Notes under the pieces: generated by a model
Told to the model about the DNA's origin: nothing
The model's database searches: none
The model's input: only the letters and a program-made list of their open reading frames with translations
In this document: positions 36,707 to 45,111 of the stretch, in pieces
Position numbering within the stretch: position 1 is the first letter of the stretch
How the letters are laid out: every line of letters begins with the position of its first letter
Translations under genes and position numbers: made by a program
Assembly: GCF_000455445.1 (NCBI RefSeq)
Contig: NZ_HG417099.1
Location: forward strand, 33,959 to 97,958
Source of the DNA: Hoylesella timonensis 4401737 = DSM 22865 = JCM 15640
GTDB lineage: Bacteria > Bacteroidota > Bacteroidia > Bacteroidales > Bacteroidaceae
Reading direction: 5' to 3'
DNA: 64,000 bases

Positions 36707-37159
36707 CTATTTAGCTTTGGGAACAGTATTTTTTTCATTCTCACGCTCCCTCTTAATCGTGATAGGAAAGCAAAATTTTACAGGCATAGCCTTGCCTTTG
36801 TGCTTACAAAGGGTCCACCTCCGCATCCTTTTCAGTCCGTTTAGAAATAAGGTATCAATCTCGGGAGCCACCGATTTTACCACTCTAAAACTGTCACAAG
36901 CTCCATTTTCCAGAACGACAAACGATATCAACAACCTTCCTTCTGCCGAGCTTTTAATACTGTCCAGCCCCGGAGCCACAGAATCTATCATCCATTTGCG
37001 CAAGGCGACTGTTCCACCAGGATAAACAGGCATGTCGTCAATGACAGACCAACATATGTTTCCATCTGGTCGTGGCAAGCTTTTCTTGTGACTTTGCGAC
37101 CACGTCATCTGAAGAACAACGAAGCAAAACATAACCAACAAAATACCATATTTCTTCAT
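36707..37159 (-). CDS. Exported solo TonB C-terminal domain protein (copy 1)
   Basis: A 150-aa paralogue of the next gene, also with a signal sequence (about 1-21, ending W-S-Q) and a TonB domain (Y-P-G-G-T-V-A-L-R-K-W-M, then G-R-L-L-I-S-F-V-V-L-E-N-G-A-C-D and M-R-R-W-T-L-C-K-H-K-G-K-A-M-P-V). The two have the same length and layout, so they are a tandem duplication that has diverged substantially. A promoter box lies 120 nt upstream. No TonB-dependent receptor is nearby. Confidence 0.8.
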   Translation of the reverse strand: MKKYGILLVMFCFVVLQMTWSQSHKKSLPRPDGNICWSVIDDMPVYPGGTVALRKWMIDSVAPGLDSIKSSAEGRLLISFVVLENGACDSFRVVKSVAPEIDTLFLNGLKRMRRWTLCKHKGKAMPVKFCFPITIKRERENEKNTVPKAK

Positions 37160-37278
37160 ATCTTATCTTTTTTAAACATTGTTCCATCCTTTCAAAAAGT
37201 ACATCCGCACCGTCTATGACCGACGAAACCAAAGACAGGTGCGAACTGTACTTCAGATTTGCATATAGCTTTCGCAGA

Positions 37279-37286
37279 CAAAGATA
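37279..37286 (-). promoter_or_regulatory. -7 promoter box for the TonB pair
   Basis: CAAAGATA on the plus strand is TATCTTTG on the minus strand, 120 nt before the first TonB gene. Confidence 0.5.
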
Positions 37287-37462
37287 CAACTTCTGACTGC
37301 CCTTGTCAATAGCCCGACAGACATTGACACACGCAGAAAATACAAACTTCTGACTGTCAGGTATTTAAAATACCCAAAAGATCTCTTTTGACACATCAAA
37401 GAACGAATATGAATTGTTTTTTATATCTTTGCCCTGAACAAAAAAGACCAAAACACAGCCGT

Positions 37463-37742
37463 ATGCAAAAGATACTCGTGATGCTGCTTTCTGCCACACT
37501 TCCGCTCATGCATATTCCTAACCGATTTTCCGGCAACCATCACAACTGCCCGTCTGAGCAACAATCCCCATACCTGGCAACCTAACCCGAATTCCATTGC
37601 GGGCCAAGCACCTTCTGCTGATCTCAAAGTCGTATTCGGAGCATCAGGTCCATGCATCCGATTGTTTATGAAGAATATTTTGGGAGTAAAACATCCGCAT
37701 TGGGCGGTATTTGGTTATCTAAAAGATAAGCTCACAACCTGA
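37463..37742 (+). pseudogene. Possible frameshifted small exported protein
   Basis: A -7 box (TATCTTTG, 37424-37431) is followed by an ATG at 37463 with a signal-peptide-like start (M-Q-K-I-L-V-M-L-L-S-A-T-L-P-L-M) that stops after 40 codons. The +1 frame is open for about 85 codons to 37742 and ends in plausible protein sequence (K-V-V-F-G-A-S-G-P-C-I-R-L-F-M-K and H-P-H-W-A-V-F-G-Y-L-K). I do not recognise it. A frameshifted remnant is the best reading. It is otherwise the only content of the 37.2-37.7 kb gap. Confidence 0.25.
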
Positions 37743-38094
37743 CCATCAACCAATCTCGGAGTATGATAGCATGGTTGCAACTCTCATTCTTGGCACCGTA
37801 AAGAAGGGTAACGTCACCGTCCCGCAAAAGTTTCCGGATATGCTCTGCAAAGGAAAGTGCTTCCGGATTTCCATCAAGTTCTATCCGATACCGCACAGCG
37901 AACTCCTCGTAGTTCTCCTCTTGATGGCCAAACCATTTGCGTAGGTTTGTTGAAGGCGTCACGAGTTTATTCCACTCGTCTACCCCTGCCTTCTCCTTCG
38001 AAAGACCTCTCGGCCAAAGACGGTCTATCAGAATGCGATAACCGTCACCATCATCAGCTGCGAGATAAACACGTTTAATCTTCAGTTCATTCAT
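37732..38094 (-). CDS. DUF488 family protein
   Basis: A 120-aa cytosolic protein with the DUF488 pattern: Y-R-I-L-I-D-R-L-W-P-R-G-L-S-K near the N-terminus, then W-F-G-H-Q-E-E-N-Y-E-E-F-A-V-R-Y, and L-L-Y-G-A-K-N-E-S-C-N-H-A at the end with the conserved Cys-Asn-His. No function is established for the family. It is transcribed alone on the minus strand. Confidence 0.87.
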   Translation of the reverse strand: MNELKIKRVYLAADDGDGYRILIDRLWPRGLSKEKAGVDEWNKLVTPSTNLRKWFGHQEENYEEFAVRYRIELDGNPEALSFAEHIRKLLRDGDVTLLYGAKNESCNHAIILRDWLMVRL

Positions 38095-38215
38095 AAACTA
38101 TCCTCATCTTTTTTTATTACCTTGCTGTTTTAATAGACCAACCACAACAACAAAACAGGCTGGCGGATGTAAAATTACACAATATTTTTTAAAATGTCAA
38201 ACAAAAAACAACACA

Positions 38216-38722
38216 ATGCATGGAGAGTCGCAATATTGGTACAATATCCCATGGCGACACGATGCCGAGCAGGCGATGGACAGCCGACTGAAAGAGTTGG
38301 AGCAACTGAAACGCAAGCTGCCCCCAGCCATGCAAGCAGACCGCAATTATGAGTCGGTGGCACAAATCAAGCTGGGCATCGACGTGCTTGATGCCATCCT
38401 ACACAATGGCAACATTAGCCAGTTTGGCAAGAAAGAGCAGGTTGCCGTGGCCAGCATCATGCCCAATATCGATGCCGAACCGGCTGAACTGCTCAACAAC
38501 CAGTCGTTGGCACTGACACCCAAAGAAACCTTCTTCTGCATCATGGAGCGCAACGGCATGGCCGACAGCGAGAAAGCAAAGGCATTCTGCTGCTCAGAAC
38601 AAGCCGTAAGGTCTACCAAAAGTCGGCTCACTAAAAAGCTGCGCTCTATGCCCCACCTGCATGGCACGACACCTGTACCACGACCAACAAGCCCAGTTCA
38701 ACCTGATATGGAGAATCGATGA
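38216..38722 (+). CDS. Hypothetical protein with C-terminal LuxR-like HTH
   Basis: A 168-aa protein of no named family that I recognise. The N-terminal half (about 15-75) is helical and charged (L-K-E-L-E-Q-L-K-R-K-L). Residues about 98-145 look like a LuxR/sigma-4 type helix-turn-helix: L-T-P-K-E-T-F-F-C-I-M-E-R-N-G-M, then E-K-A-K-A-F-C-C-S-E-Q-A-V-R-S-T-K-S-R-L. The last 25 aa are proline-rich and disordered. No sensor or signal peptide is seen. It is followed by a 475-nt gene-free stretch. A small DNA-binding regulator is the most I can infer. Confidence 0.55.
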   Translation: MHGESQYWYNIPWRHDAEQAMDSRLKELEQLKRKLPPAMQADRNYESVAQIKLGIDVLDAILHNGNISQFGKKEQVAVASIMPNIDAEPAELLNNQSLALTPKETFFCIMERNGMADSEKAKAFCCSEQAVRSTKSRLTKKLRSMPHLHGTTPVPRPTSPVQPDMENR

Positions 38723-39198
38723 AAAGGTGCGAAGTACAGGTTTTGTCCGTTTTTCTTCCCTAATTTTAACACTTCTGGAACCTCACAAATAGAAAAAATA
38801 TAAGGTATTTTTAGGGTGTTCTGAACCCTCAATCGGACTATAAACATGACTTTGACCGGTTACTCCATTGAGTTAATGAGCCTACATTAATGGAATAACG
38901 CCCTTAAATCATTATTTTATCGACCCAAAACCATGCTTTTAGCTGCTATTTCGCACTGTTTTTGCGGCTAAATGATACCACTATTTTTGTAACACGCTGA
39001 TTATCAAGCATTCCTATTTTTCGCGTATTTGCGAACAAGTCTCCACTTCGTTACAAATACGCGAGTATTCTGAGAGCATTTGTCAATATATTTCAGATTT
39101 TTTAAGACGATTTTTCATCCCCAAAAATCAACATTTTTAGGACATCCTAAATAAGTGGTCTCGCTGAAATTTATCAAGGAATCCTATTATCTTTTTCA
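38723..39198. other. AT-rich gene-free stretch with inverted repeats
   Basis: No supported gene. TCCATT (38874-38879) pairs with AATGGA (38889-38894). A 10-bp perfect inverted repeat, CGCGTATTTG (39022-39031) and CAAATACGCG (39054-39063), flanks 22 nt. A CAAATACGCGA stretch recurs at about 57137-57147 in another gene-free region. Confidence 0.5.
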
Positions 39199-39588
39199 TC
39201 ACTTTTCTCTTATATTAGATAATTTGACAAAATGCAACATAGGATCAACATAATCATCTGGAACACTAGCACAACCGCGATGTTGTGTATCTGTAAAAAT
39301 ATCTCCGCTAAAAATAACTTTTATTCCAGCTTTTCTAAAACTTAAAGGTAGTGAGTTGTGTTGAGGGTAAATATTTACAATACCATAAGGAAGCTTACAT
39401 ACAATGCAATAAACATGATACTCGGTATTAAAAATCACTTCCCCAGGACTGTCAGTTAAGGTGAACCTAACTGTATTATCTTTACATACTGGGTAATTTG
39501 ACGATTCTAATTCTTTTGAATCATCAGAGCTACAGCCAACATTCAATATAAGAAATAATGGCAATAATAAAAATAGTACTTTCTTCAT
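39199..39588 (-). CDS. Hypothetical lipoprotein
   Basis: A 129-aa predicted lipoprotein. I use the ATG at 39588 rather than the frame's first ATG at 39645 because it starts a typical type II signal (M-K-K-V-L-F-L-L-L-P, lipobox I-L-N-V-G-C). The mature part has several cysteines (P-V-C-K-D-N, then Y-C-I-V-C-K and H-R-G-C-A-S) and looks beta-rich. No family is recognised. It is AT-rich, like its surroundings, and has its own promoter box 117 nt upstream. Confidence 0.7.
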   Translation of the reverse strand: MKKVLFLLLPLFLILNVGCSSDDSKELESSNYPVCKDNTVRFTLTDSPGEVIFNTEYHVYCIVCKLPYGIVNIYPQHNSLPLSFRKAGIKVIFSGDIFTDTQHRGCASVPDDYVDPMLHFVKLSNIREK

Positions 39589-39704
39589 TTCTACTTTTTT
39601 TATAGTTACGGTATGTCGAAAAAAATCTAAACTAATAAAGATCATCCAAAGATTGGGAATGAATTGTTAATTTATCATTCGCTGTCACAGTGTACTACTG
39701 TGTA

Positions 39705-39712
39705 CAAATATA
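39705..39712 (-). promoter_or_regulatory. -7 promoter box for the lipoprotein gene
   Basis: CAAATATA on the plus strand is TATATTTG on the minus strand, 117 nt upstream of the chosen ATG. Confidence 0.4.
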
Positions 39713-39876
39713 AACATTTAAGAAATACGAAACAAGCAAATTATTCGTTTTTTTAATAAAAAGTTGGTGGTTCAATGGCTAAAGTTTTCCTATTGTTTTC
39801 CCAATCATTATAATCCTCAAAAATCAAGTGAAACGTATCACAGCTCAAAAAACTTGTACTTCTGCCTAAAAACAAG

Positions 39877-39884
39877 TACTTTTG
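39877..39884 (+). promoter_or_regulatory. -7 promoter box for the flippase gene
   Basis: TACTTTTG lies 19 nt before the ATG at 39903. CTTG at 39853-39856 is 20 nt upstream, as a -33 element should be. A weaker near-copy (TACTTCTG) lies 20 nt before it. Confidence 0.55.
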
Positions 39885-39902
39885 TAACCAAATTCCCTGC
39901 GG

Positions 39903-41354
39903 ATGACAGAGACACTCAAAGAGAAAACGGCAAAAGGTATATTTTGGGGGGCGATGAGCAACATCACCCTGCAATTGGTAGGTGTGGTGTTTGGCATCAT
40001 GCTGGGTCGTATCCTGTCTGACGAAGACTATGGCATGATGGCGATGATAGCCATTTTTCAGTTGGTTGCCATTGCCCTTCAAAACAGTGGGTTCACGGTA
40101 GCTATTACCAATATGAAATCCCCTACCCACGATGACTACAACGCTGTATTCTGGTTCAACATCTTGGTTGGCGGCACCTTGTACATCCTTTTGTTCCTAT
40201 CCGCTCCTCTAATTGCTTCCTTCTACGATACGCCAGCCCTGACATCCTTGTGCCGATACAGTTTTTTAGGCATCCTCTTCGCCTCGTTCGGCACCGCCCA
40301 ATCGGCATGGCTGTTCAAGAACTTACACGCCAAGCAACAAGCCAAAGCCAACATCGTCGCCGTATTGCTGTCGAGCATCACGGGAGTACTGATGGCGTGG
40401 GGTGGTTTTCGTTATTGGTCATTAGCCACTCAAAGTTTGGTGTACATCCTGCTGTGTACCCTACTCTACTGGCATTATTCGCCTTGGCGACCCTCCGTAC
40501 ACCACATTTCGTTTGCTCCCGTGAGACGAATGTTCAAGTTTTCATTCAAAATCCTACTCACCACGCTCATTACCCAAGTCAACAACAACGTGCTGAACAT
40601 TCTGTTGGGCAGGTTATACACCAAACACGACGTGGGACAATACAACCAAGCCTACCAATGGGACAGCAAGGGATTTCAGTTGGTGCAGAGCATAGTGAGC
40701 CAAGTAGCACAACCTGTACTCGTTGAACTGAAGAACGAGGCTGACCGACAGCTGCACGCTTTTCGCAAGATGATGCGCTTTTCAGCATTTCTCAGTTTCC
40801 CCCTCTTGTTGGGACTGGGACTGGTATCGCGCGAATTCATCGTGCTTACCATTACCGAGAAATGGCTTCCCAGTGCCCAACTCCTTCGGCTGTTGTGCGT
40901 GAGTGGGGCTATCTTCCCCCTCATCACACTGATGTCGAACCTCATTATCAGCAAAGGGAAAGCCAATGTTTACCTTGGTTGCACCGTTGCCTTGGGCGTA
41001 TTACAAATCATCCTCATGCTATTGCTGTGGCCCTACGGCATCCGCAACATGGTTATTGCCTATGTATGCCTCAATGTGAGTTGGCTTTTTGTGTGGTTCT
41101 ACTTCGTGAGAAAGTCCACAGGATACACGCTTCCGCAGTTTTTTAAGGATGTGTTACCCTTTGCAGTCAGTGCATCAGGGGTCATGGTTGTGACCTACTA
41201 CGCCACGTTGGGCATCACTCATCTGCTCCCGTTATTAGTCGTCAGGGTGGTAATGGCAGCTGTTTTGTATTACGTCATCATGCGCGTTGCCAAAGCAGAA
41301 ATACTCCGCGAATGCCAAGCAGCCATTCTTTCTAAATGGAAGAAAAAGCGCTAA
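39903..41354 (+). CDS. Oligosaccharide flippase (Wzx/MOP superfamily)
   Basis: A 483-aa polytopic inner-membrane protein with about 12-14 hydrophobic helices. The start K-G-I-F-W-G-A-M-S-N-I-T-L-Q and the stretch G-R-I-L-S-D-E-D-Y-G-M-M-A-M match polysaccharide-export flippases of the MOP group, which move lipid-linked glycans across the inner membrane. F-K-F-S-F-K-I-L-L-T-T-L and G-Q-Y-N-Q-A-Y are also typical. It opens a run of five glycan genes on the plus strand. The substrate is presumably the glycan modified by the following LicD system. Confidence 0.9.
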   Translation: MTETLKEKTAKGIFWGAMSNITLQLVGVVFGIMLGRILSDEDYGMMAMIAIFQLVAIALQNSGFTVAITNMKSPTHDDYNAVFWFNILVGGTLYILLFLSAPLIASFYDTPALTSLCRYSFLGILFASFGTAQSAWLFKNLHAKQQAKANIVAVLLSSITGVLMAWGGFRYWSLATQSLVYILLCTLLYWHYSPWRPSVHHISFAPVRRMFKFSFKILLTTLITQVNNNVLNILLGRLYTKHDVGQYNQAYQWDSKGFQLVQSIVSQVAQPVLVELKNEADRQLHAFRKMMRFSAFLSFPLLLGLGLVSREFIVLTITEKWLPSAQLLRLLCVSGAIFPLITLMSNLIISKGKANVYLGCTVALGVLQIILMLLLWPYGIRNMVIAYVCLNVSWLFVWFYFVRKSTGYTLPQFFKDVLPFAVSASGVMVVTYYATLGITHLLPLLVVRVVMAAVLYYVIMRVAKAEILRECQAAILSKWKKKR

Positions 41355-41381
41355 GGACATCCCAAAATCCATATTTTTATG

Positions 41382-41389
41382 TATATTTG
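41382..41389 (+). promoter_or_regulatory. -7 promoter box for the LicC/CobD-like operon
   Basis: TATATTTG lies 35 nt before the ATG at 41424, so the four following genes may be transcribed separately from the flippase. Confidence 0.5.
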
Positions 41390-41423
41390 CTCATTATTGA
41401 AAATCAAAGCAGAAATTTAACAC

Positions 41424-43250
41424 ATGCAAGCCATTATATTAGCCGCAGGAATGGGGCGTCGTTTAGGAAGCTACACCAAGGAAAACACCAAATGTATGGT
41501 ACCCGTCAATGGGGTAAGACTCATTGACCGCGTACTCACGCAACTCTCCGCATTGCATCTAAAGCGTGTACTGATGGTGGTGGGCTATAAGGGAAAAGAA
41601 CTCATCCACCACATCGGAGAGCGATATGCAGACGCTCTAAAGATAGAATATGTAGAAAATCCTATTTACGACCGCACCAATAATATTTATTCATTGTCGT
41701 TGGTAAAGGAGCAAATGCAAGAAGACGACACGCTCTTGATAGAGTCGGACCTCATCTTCTCTGACCAACTTTTCTCCATGATTCTTGCCGATGAACGTCC
41801 CAACATTGCCCTCGTTGCCAAATATGAGACATGGATGGACGGTACCATGGTGCGCATTGACGGTGATGGTAACATCGTGAACTTTGTTCCTAAAAAGGCT
41901 TTCAACTATCAGGAGGTTGACTCGTATTATAAAACGGTGAACATTTACAAGTTTAGCAAAACGTTTTCGCAAACACAGTACGTTCCTTTTCTCGATGCTT
42001 ATTGTAAAGCTTTGGGAAATAACGAATATTACGAACAGGTGTTGCGCGTCATCACGTTGTTAGATAAAACCAACCTCAAAGCACTTGACATTGGTAATGA
42101 GAAGTGGTACGAGATAGACGATGTGCAAGACTTGGACATTGCAGAAACCATTTTCGCTAAAGACGACGAGATGCTCAAGCGGTATAACTATCGCTATGGT
42201 GGGCATTGGCGTTTTCCGAAAATGCTGGACTATTGCTATTTGGTAAACCCCTACTTTCCTTGTAAGCAGATGAAAGCCGAGATGAAAGCCAACTTTGACA
42301 CCCTTTTGACCGAATATCCTTCGGGTATGTATGTCAACTCGCTGTTGGCAGGCAAGTGTTTTGGCATCAAACAAGAATACATGGTGGTGGGCAACGGTGC
42401 AGCAGAACTCATCAAGAGCCTCATGGAGAACGTTAAAGGTAATGTGGGCATGGTGTTCCCCACGTTCGAGGAATATCCACATCGACTGCGAAAAGAGCAG
42501 ATAGTAGCGTTTGTTCCGTCCTTGGACACGCTGCGATATACTGCCAACGACTTGATGAATTTTTACAAAGACAAGTCCATAGACATGCTGTTGCTCATCA
42601 ATCCGGACAATCCCTCGGGTAACTTCATACCCAAAGCCGACGTTGTGAGACTGGCAGCATGGTGCAAGGAGCGAAATATACAGTTAGTGGTTGACGAATC
42701 GTTTGTAGACTTTAGTGATGACTTTCTACACAACTCACTTCTCTGTGATGAGACATTGGAAGCATATCCCAATCTGTTGGTCATGAAAAGTATTTCAAAA
42801 TCGTACGGCGTCCCCGGACTTCGGTTAGGTATCTTGGCTACCTCGCAACGAGAAACCATTGCTCGCATCAAGAAAGACGTGTCAATATGGAATATCAACT
42901 CGTTTGCCGAGTTCTTCATGCAGATATACAATAAATATCAAGCGCAATACGAAAAAGCATGTCAGCAATTTATTGACGAGCGCAATCGCTTTGCCCTACG
43001 CTTGAAGGAGATACATTTTTTGCGTGTTCTGCCAACCCAAGCCAACTACTTCTGTTGTGAGGTAAAACCGCCCTATACCGCAGCCGAACTGACTAAACAG
43101 CTGTTGGCACGCTTTGACATCATGATAAAAGATTGTAACAGCAAGACATCGCTCAAAGGATTGAACTATATTCGCATCTCTATCCGCAACCAAGTGGACA
43201 ACGACCAACTAATCACAGCATTGCTCAACCTACAAAACGAAACCATATAA
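41424..43250 (+). CDS. LicC-like nucleotidyltransferase fused to a CobD-like PLP enzyme
   Basis: A 608-aa two-domain cytosolic protein. Domain 1 (about 1-245) is a sugar-nucleotidyltransferase fold of the LicC kind (CTP:phosphocholine cytidylyltransferase). It has A-I-I-L-A-A-G-M-G-R-R-L, K-C-M-V-P-V-N-G, the LicC-type Y-D-R-T-N-N-I-Y-S-L (82-91) and E-S-D-L (107-110). Domain 2 (about 255-608) is a fold-type I PLP enzyme of the HisC/CobD clade with Y-G-G-H (258-261), G-N-G-A-A-E-L-I (323-330), N-P-D-N-P-S-G (393-399), V-V-D-E-S-F-V-D-F (422-430), S-I-S-K with the PLP lysine K459, and G-L-R-L-G (465-469). The D-E-S-F-V-D-F form leans to CobD (threonine-phosphate decarboxylase). If so, it could make and CTP-activate ethanolamine- or aminopropanol-phosphate. 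An aminotransferase role is the main alternative. Confidence 0.85.
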   Translation: MQAIILAAGMGRRLGSYTKENTKCMVPVNGVRLIDRVLTQLSALHLKRVLMVVGYKGKELIHHIGERYADALKIEYVENPIYDRTNNIYSLSLVKEQMQEDDTLLIESDLIFSDQLFSMILADERPNIALVAKYETWMDGTMVRIDGDGNIVNFVPKKAFNYQEVDSYYKTVNIYKFSKTFSQTQYVPFLDAYCKALGNNEYYEQVLRVITLLDKTNLKALDIGNEKWYEIDDVQDLDIAETIFAKDDEMLKRYNYRYGGHWRFPKMLDYCYLVNPYFPCKQMKAEMKANFDTLLTEYPSGMYVNSLLAGKCFGIKQEYMVVGNGAAELIKSLMENVKGNVGMVFPTFEEYPHRLRKEQIVAFVPSLDTLRYTANDLMNFYKDKSIDMLLLINPDNPSGNFIPKADVVRLAAWCKERNIQLVVDESFVDFSDDFLHNSLLCDETLEAYPNLLVMKSISKSYGVPGLRLGILATSQRETIARIKKDVSIWNINSFAEFFMQIYNKYQAQYEKACQQFIDERNRFALRLKEIHFLRVLPTQANYFCCEVKPPYTAAELTKQLLARFDIMIKDCNSKTSLKGLNYIRISIRNQVDNDQLITALLNLQNETI

Positions 43251-44261
43251 ATGAAAATATGTATTTGCGGAGGAGGTAATTTAGGGCATGTGGTGGCTGG
43301 TTTCTTGGCTGCACAACCCACACATGAGGTGAGTTTGTTGACACGACATCCCGAACGATGGACGCACCATTTGCTCATTGACACCCCCAATGGAGAGGTG
43401 TTGAAGGGAGAGTTATGCCACATCAGTACGCATGCCAAAGAAGTAATACCTTCTGCAGAGTTGGTTTTGCTGTGCCTCCCGGGATATGCACTGCACGATA
43501 CACTGGAGCAAATAAGTAAGTACCTGTCGCCCCACGTACCTGTGGGAAGCATCGTGTCGAGTACGGGATTCTTCTTTGAGGCGTTGGACATATTGCCCGA
43601 TACCACTCCTCTTTTTGGCTTTCAGCGCGTACCTTTCATTGCCCGAACCACTCAATATGGACATCGAGCATCGTTGTTGGGCTATAAACCTCAACTCAAT
43701 TTAGCGATTGAACGAGGTGGCGAGGCTACTGACGCATTAAGGGAAACATTGCAAGAAATGTTGCATACCCCCATCAGTTTGTTAGATAATTATTACGAAG
43801 CGAGTTTGACAAATAGCAATCCGCTGTTGCACACCGCTCGCTTGTACGAGCTATGGCACACTTGGCACAAGGAGATTATATATAAAGAGGTGCCGCTCTT
43901 CTACACCGATTGGACCGATGAAGCCGCACAATTATACATCCAAATGGATGAAGAACTTCAAACTCTATTGAGCAAATTAAAGGTAAAGCAGGGCGCAATA
44001 CCCACTGTTCTCGATTATTACGAGAGTACGGATGCACATAGTTTAGGCAAAAAACTGTCGTCCATTGCTGCCTTTCAAGGCATACCTGCACCCATGAAAG
44101 CCGTTGAGGGAGGTTATCAACCTGATTTTTCCAGTAGGTATTTCACAGAAGACTTCCCTTATGGACTTGCTATCATTCACCGTTTGGCGCATCAACACGG
44201 TGTAGAGGTTCCACATATCAACAAGGTTTATGAATGGGGGATGCGTCAATTATCAAAATAA
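43251..44261 (+). CDS. Opine (octopine/nopaline) dehydrogenase family protein
   Basis: A 336-aa NAD(P)-dependent enzyme starting on the base after the previous stop. The Rossmann motif is at the N-terminus (I-C-G-G-G-N-L-G-H-V-V-A-G). The C-terminal helical domain has S-N-P-L-L-H-T-A-R-L-Y-E-L and H-S-L-G-K-K-L-S-S-I, which fit the NAD/NADP octopine/nopaline dehydrogenase family. Those enzymes join an amine to an alpha-keto acid by reductive condensation. Placed between a CDP-amino-alcohol-type synthetase and LicD, it could N-carboxyalkylate the amine of the head group. That role is inference. Confidence 0.85.
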   Translation: MKICICGGGNLGHVVAGFLAAQPTHEVSLLTRHPERWTHHLLIDTPNGEVLKGELCHISTHAKEVIPSAELVLLCLPGYALHDTLEQISKYLSPHVPVGSIVSSTGFFFEALDILPDTTPLFGFQRVPFIARTTQYGHRASLLGYKPQLNLAIERGGEATDALRETLQEMLHTPISLLDNYYEASLTNSNPLLHTARLYELWHTWHKEIIYKEVPLFYTDWTDEAAQLYIQMDEELQTLLSKLKVKQGAIPTVLDYYESTDAHSLGKKLSSIAAFQGIPAPMKAVEGGYQPDFSSRYFTEDFPYGLAIIHRLAHQHGVEVPHINKVYEWGMRQLSK

Positions 44262-44271
44262 AACAGCACTC

Positions 44272-45105
44272 ATGAACACACCACTCATACCACACGAGGA
44301 ACTGCGCCAACGATATAATCCCGACGGCTCGTTGCTGCGCCGCCAACAGATGCGCATGCTGCACATCCTTGTTGAGGTTGACAAGATATGCCAACGCCAC
44401 AACATTCGGTATTGGCTCAGTAGTGGAACGTTGATAGGTGCCGTTCGACATGGCGGTTTTATACCCTGGGACGATGACTTGGACATTGAGATGATGCGCT
44501 CAGACTACGAGCGACTTTTGGAAATTCTGCCTCACGAACTGCCCGATGACTTAGTATTGCAAGCCCATTGTACCGATCCAAATTATTGTTACCATTACGC
44601 AAAGGTGCGCGACCGTTGTTCCTATATCGAAGAGAAGCCCAACTACGACCGCTTTTTTAAGCATCGTGGCATCTATATAGACATCTTCCCTTTGGAGAAG
44701 CAACATATGTGGACACACAAACTTTCGGAACTTTCCTTCGGTCATGCGTATAAACTTATGCGTACTTACAAGGGAAGCGACGAGGAGTGCATGAAAAAAG
44801 TGAAACGACTGTATGCGTGGAATGTAAGATTTATCTACCCATTACTGCGCTTGGTGAATCGCATCACGGGCGCAAAGACCATCACCAGCGGACTTGGGAT
44901 TCCGTTTCACAATCCCCGATACGAGGAGGATATATTCCCATTGACAACCATTGTGTTTGAGAACCGACCCTTCATGGCTCCCCATGACAGCGATCGCATG
45001 TTGCGACACATCTATGGCGACTATATGAAGCTGCCCGATTTAAGTCAACTGAAACCTCATACAGGCAGCATTGAAATATACAATAACGAAACCAACAAAC
45101 ATTGA
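44272..45105 (+). CDS. licD: LicD family phosphotransferase
   Basis: A 277-aa LicD-type enzyme. I start at 44272 (M-N-T-P-L-I-P-H-E), 10 nt after the opine dehydrogenase stop. The upstream in-frame ATG at 44230 would overlap that gene. The family core is clear: Y-W-L-S-S-G-T-L-I-G-A-V-R-H-G-G-F-I-P-W, then the metal-binding D-D-D-L-D (67-71), and H-R-G-I-Y-I-D-I-F-P-L with a late R-Y-E-E-D-I-F-P-L. LicD proteins transfer phosphocholine or similar phosphoalcohols from CDP donors to glycans. The donor here is probably the product of the LicC-like fusion. Confidence 0.92.
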   Translation: MNTPLIPHEELRQRYNPDGSLLRRQQMRMLHILVEVDKICQRHNIRYWLSSGTLIGAVRHGGFIPWDDDLDIEMMRSDYERLLEILPHELPDDLVLQAHCTDPNYCYHYAKVRDRCSYIEEKPNYDRFFKHRGIYIDIFPLEKQHMWTHKLSELSFGHAYKLMRTYKGSDEECMKKVKRLYAWNVRFIYPLLRLVNRITGAKTITSGLGIPFHNPRYEEDIFPLTTIVFENRPFMAPHDSDRMLRHIYGDYMKLPDLSQLKPHTGSIEIYNNETNKH

Positions 45106-45111
45106 TAGGAC

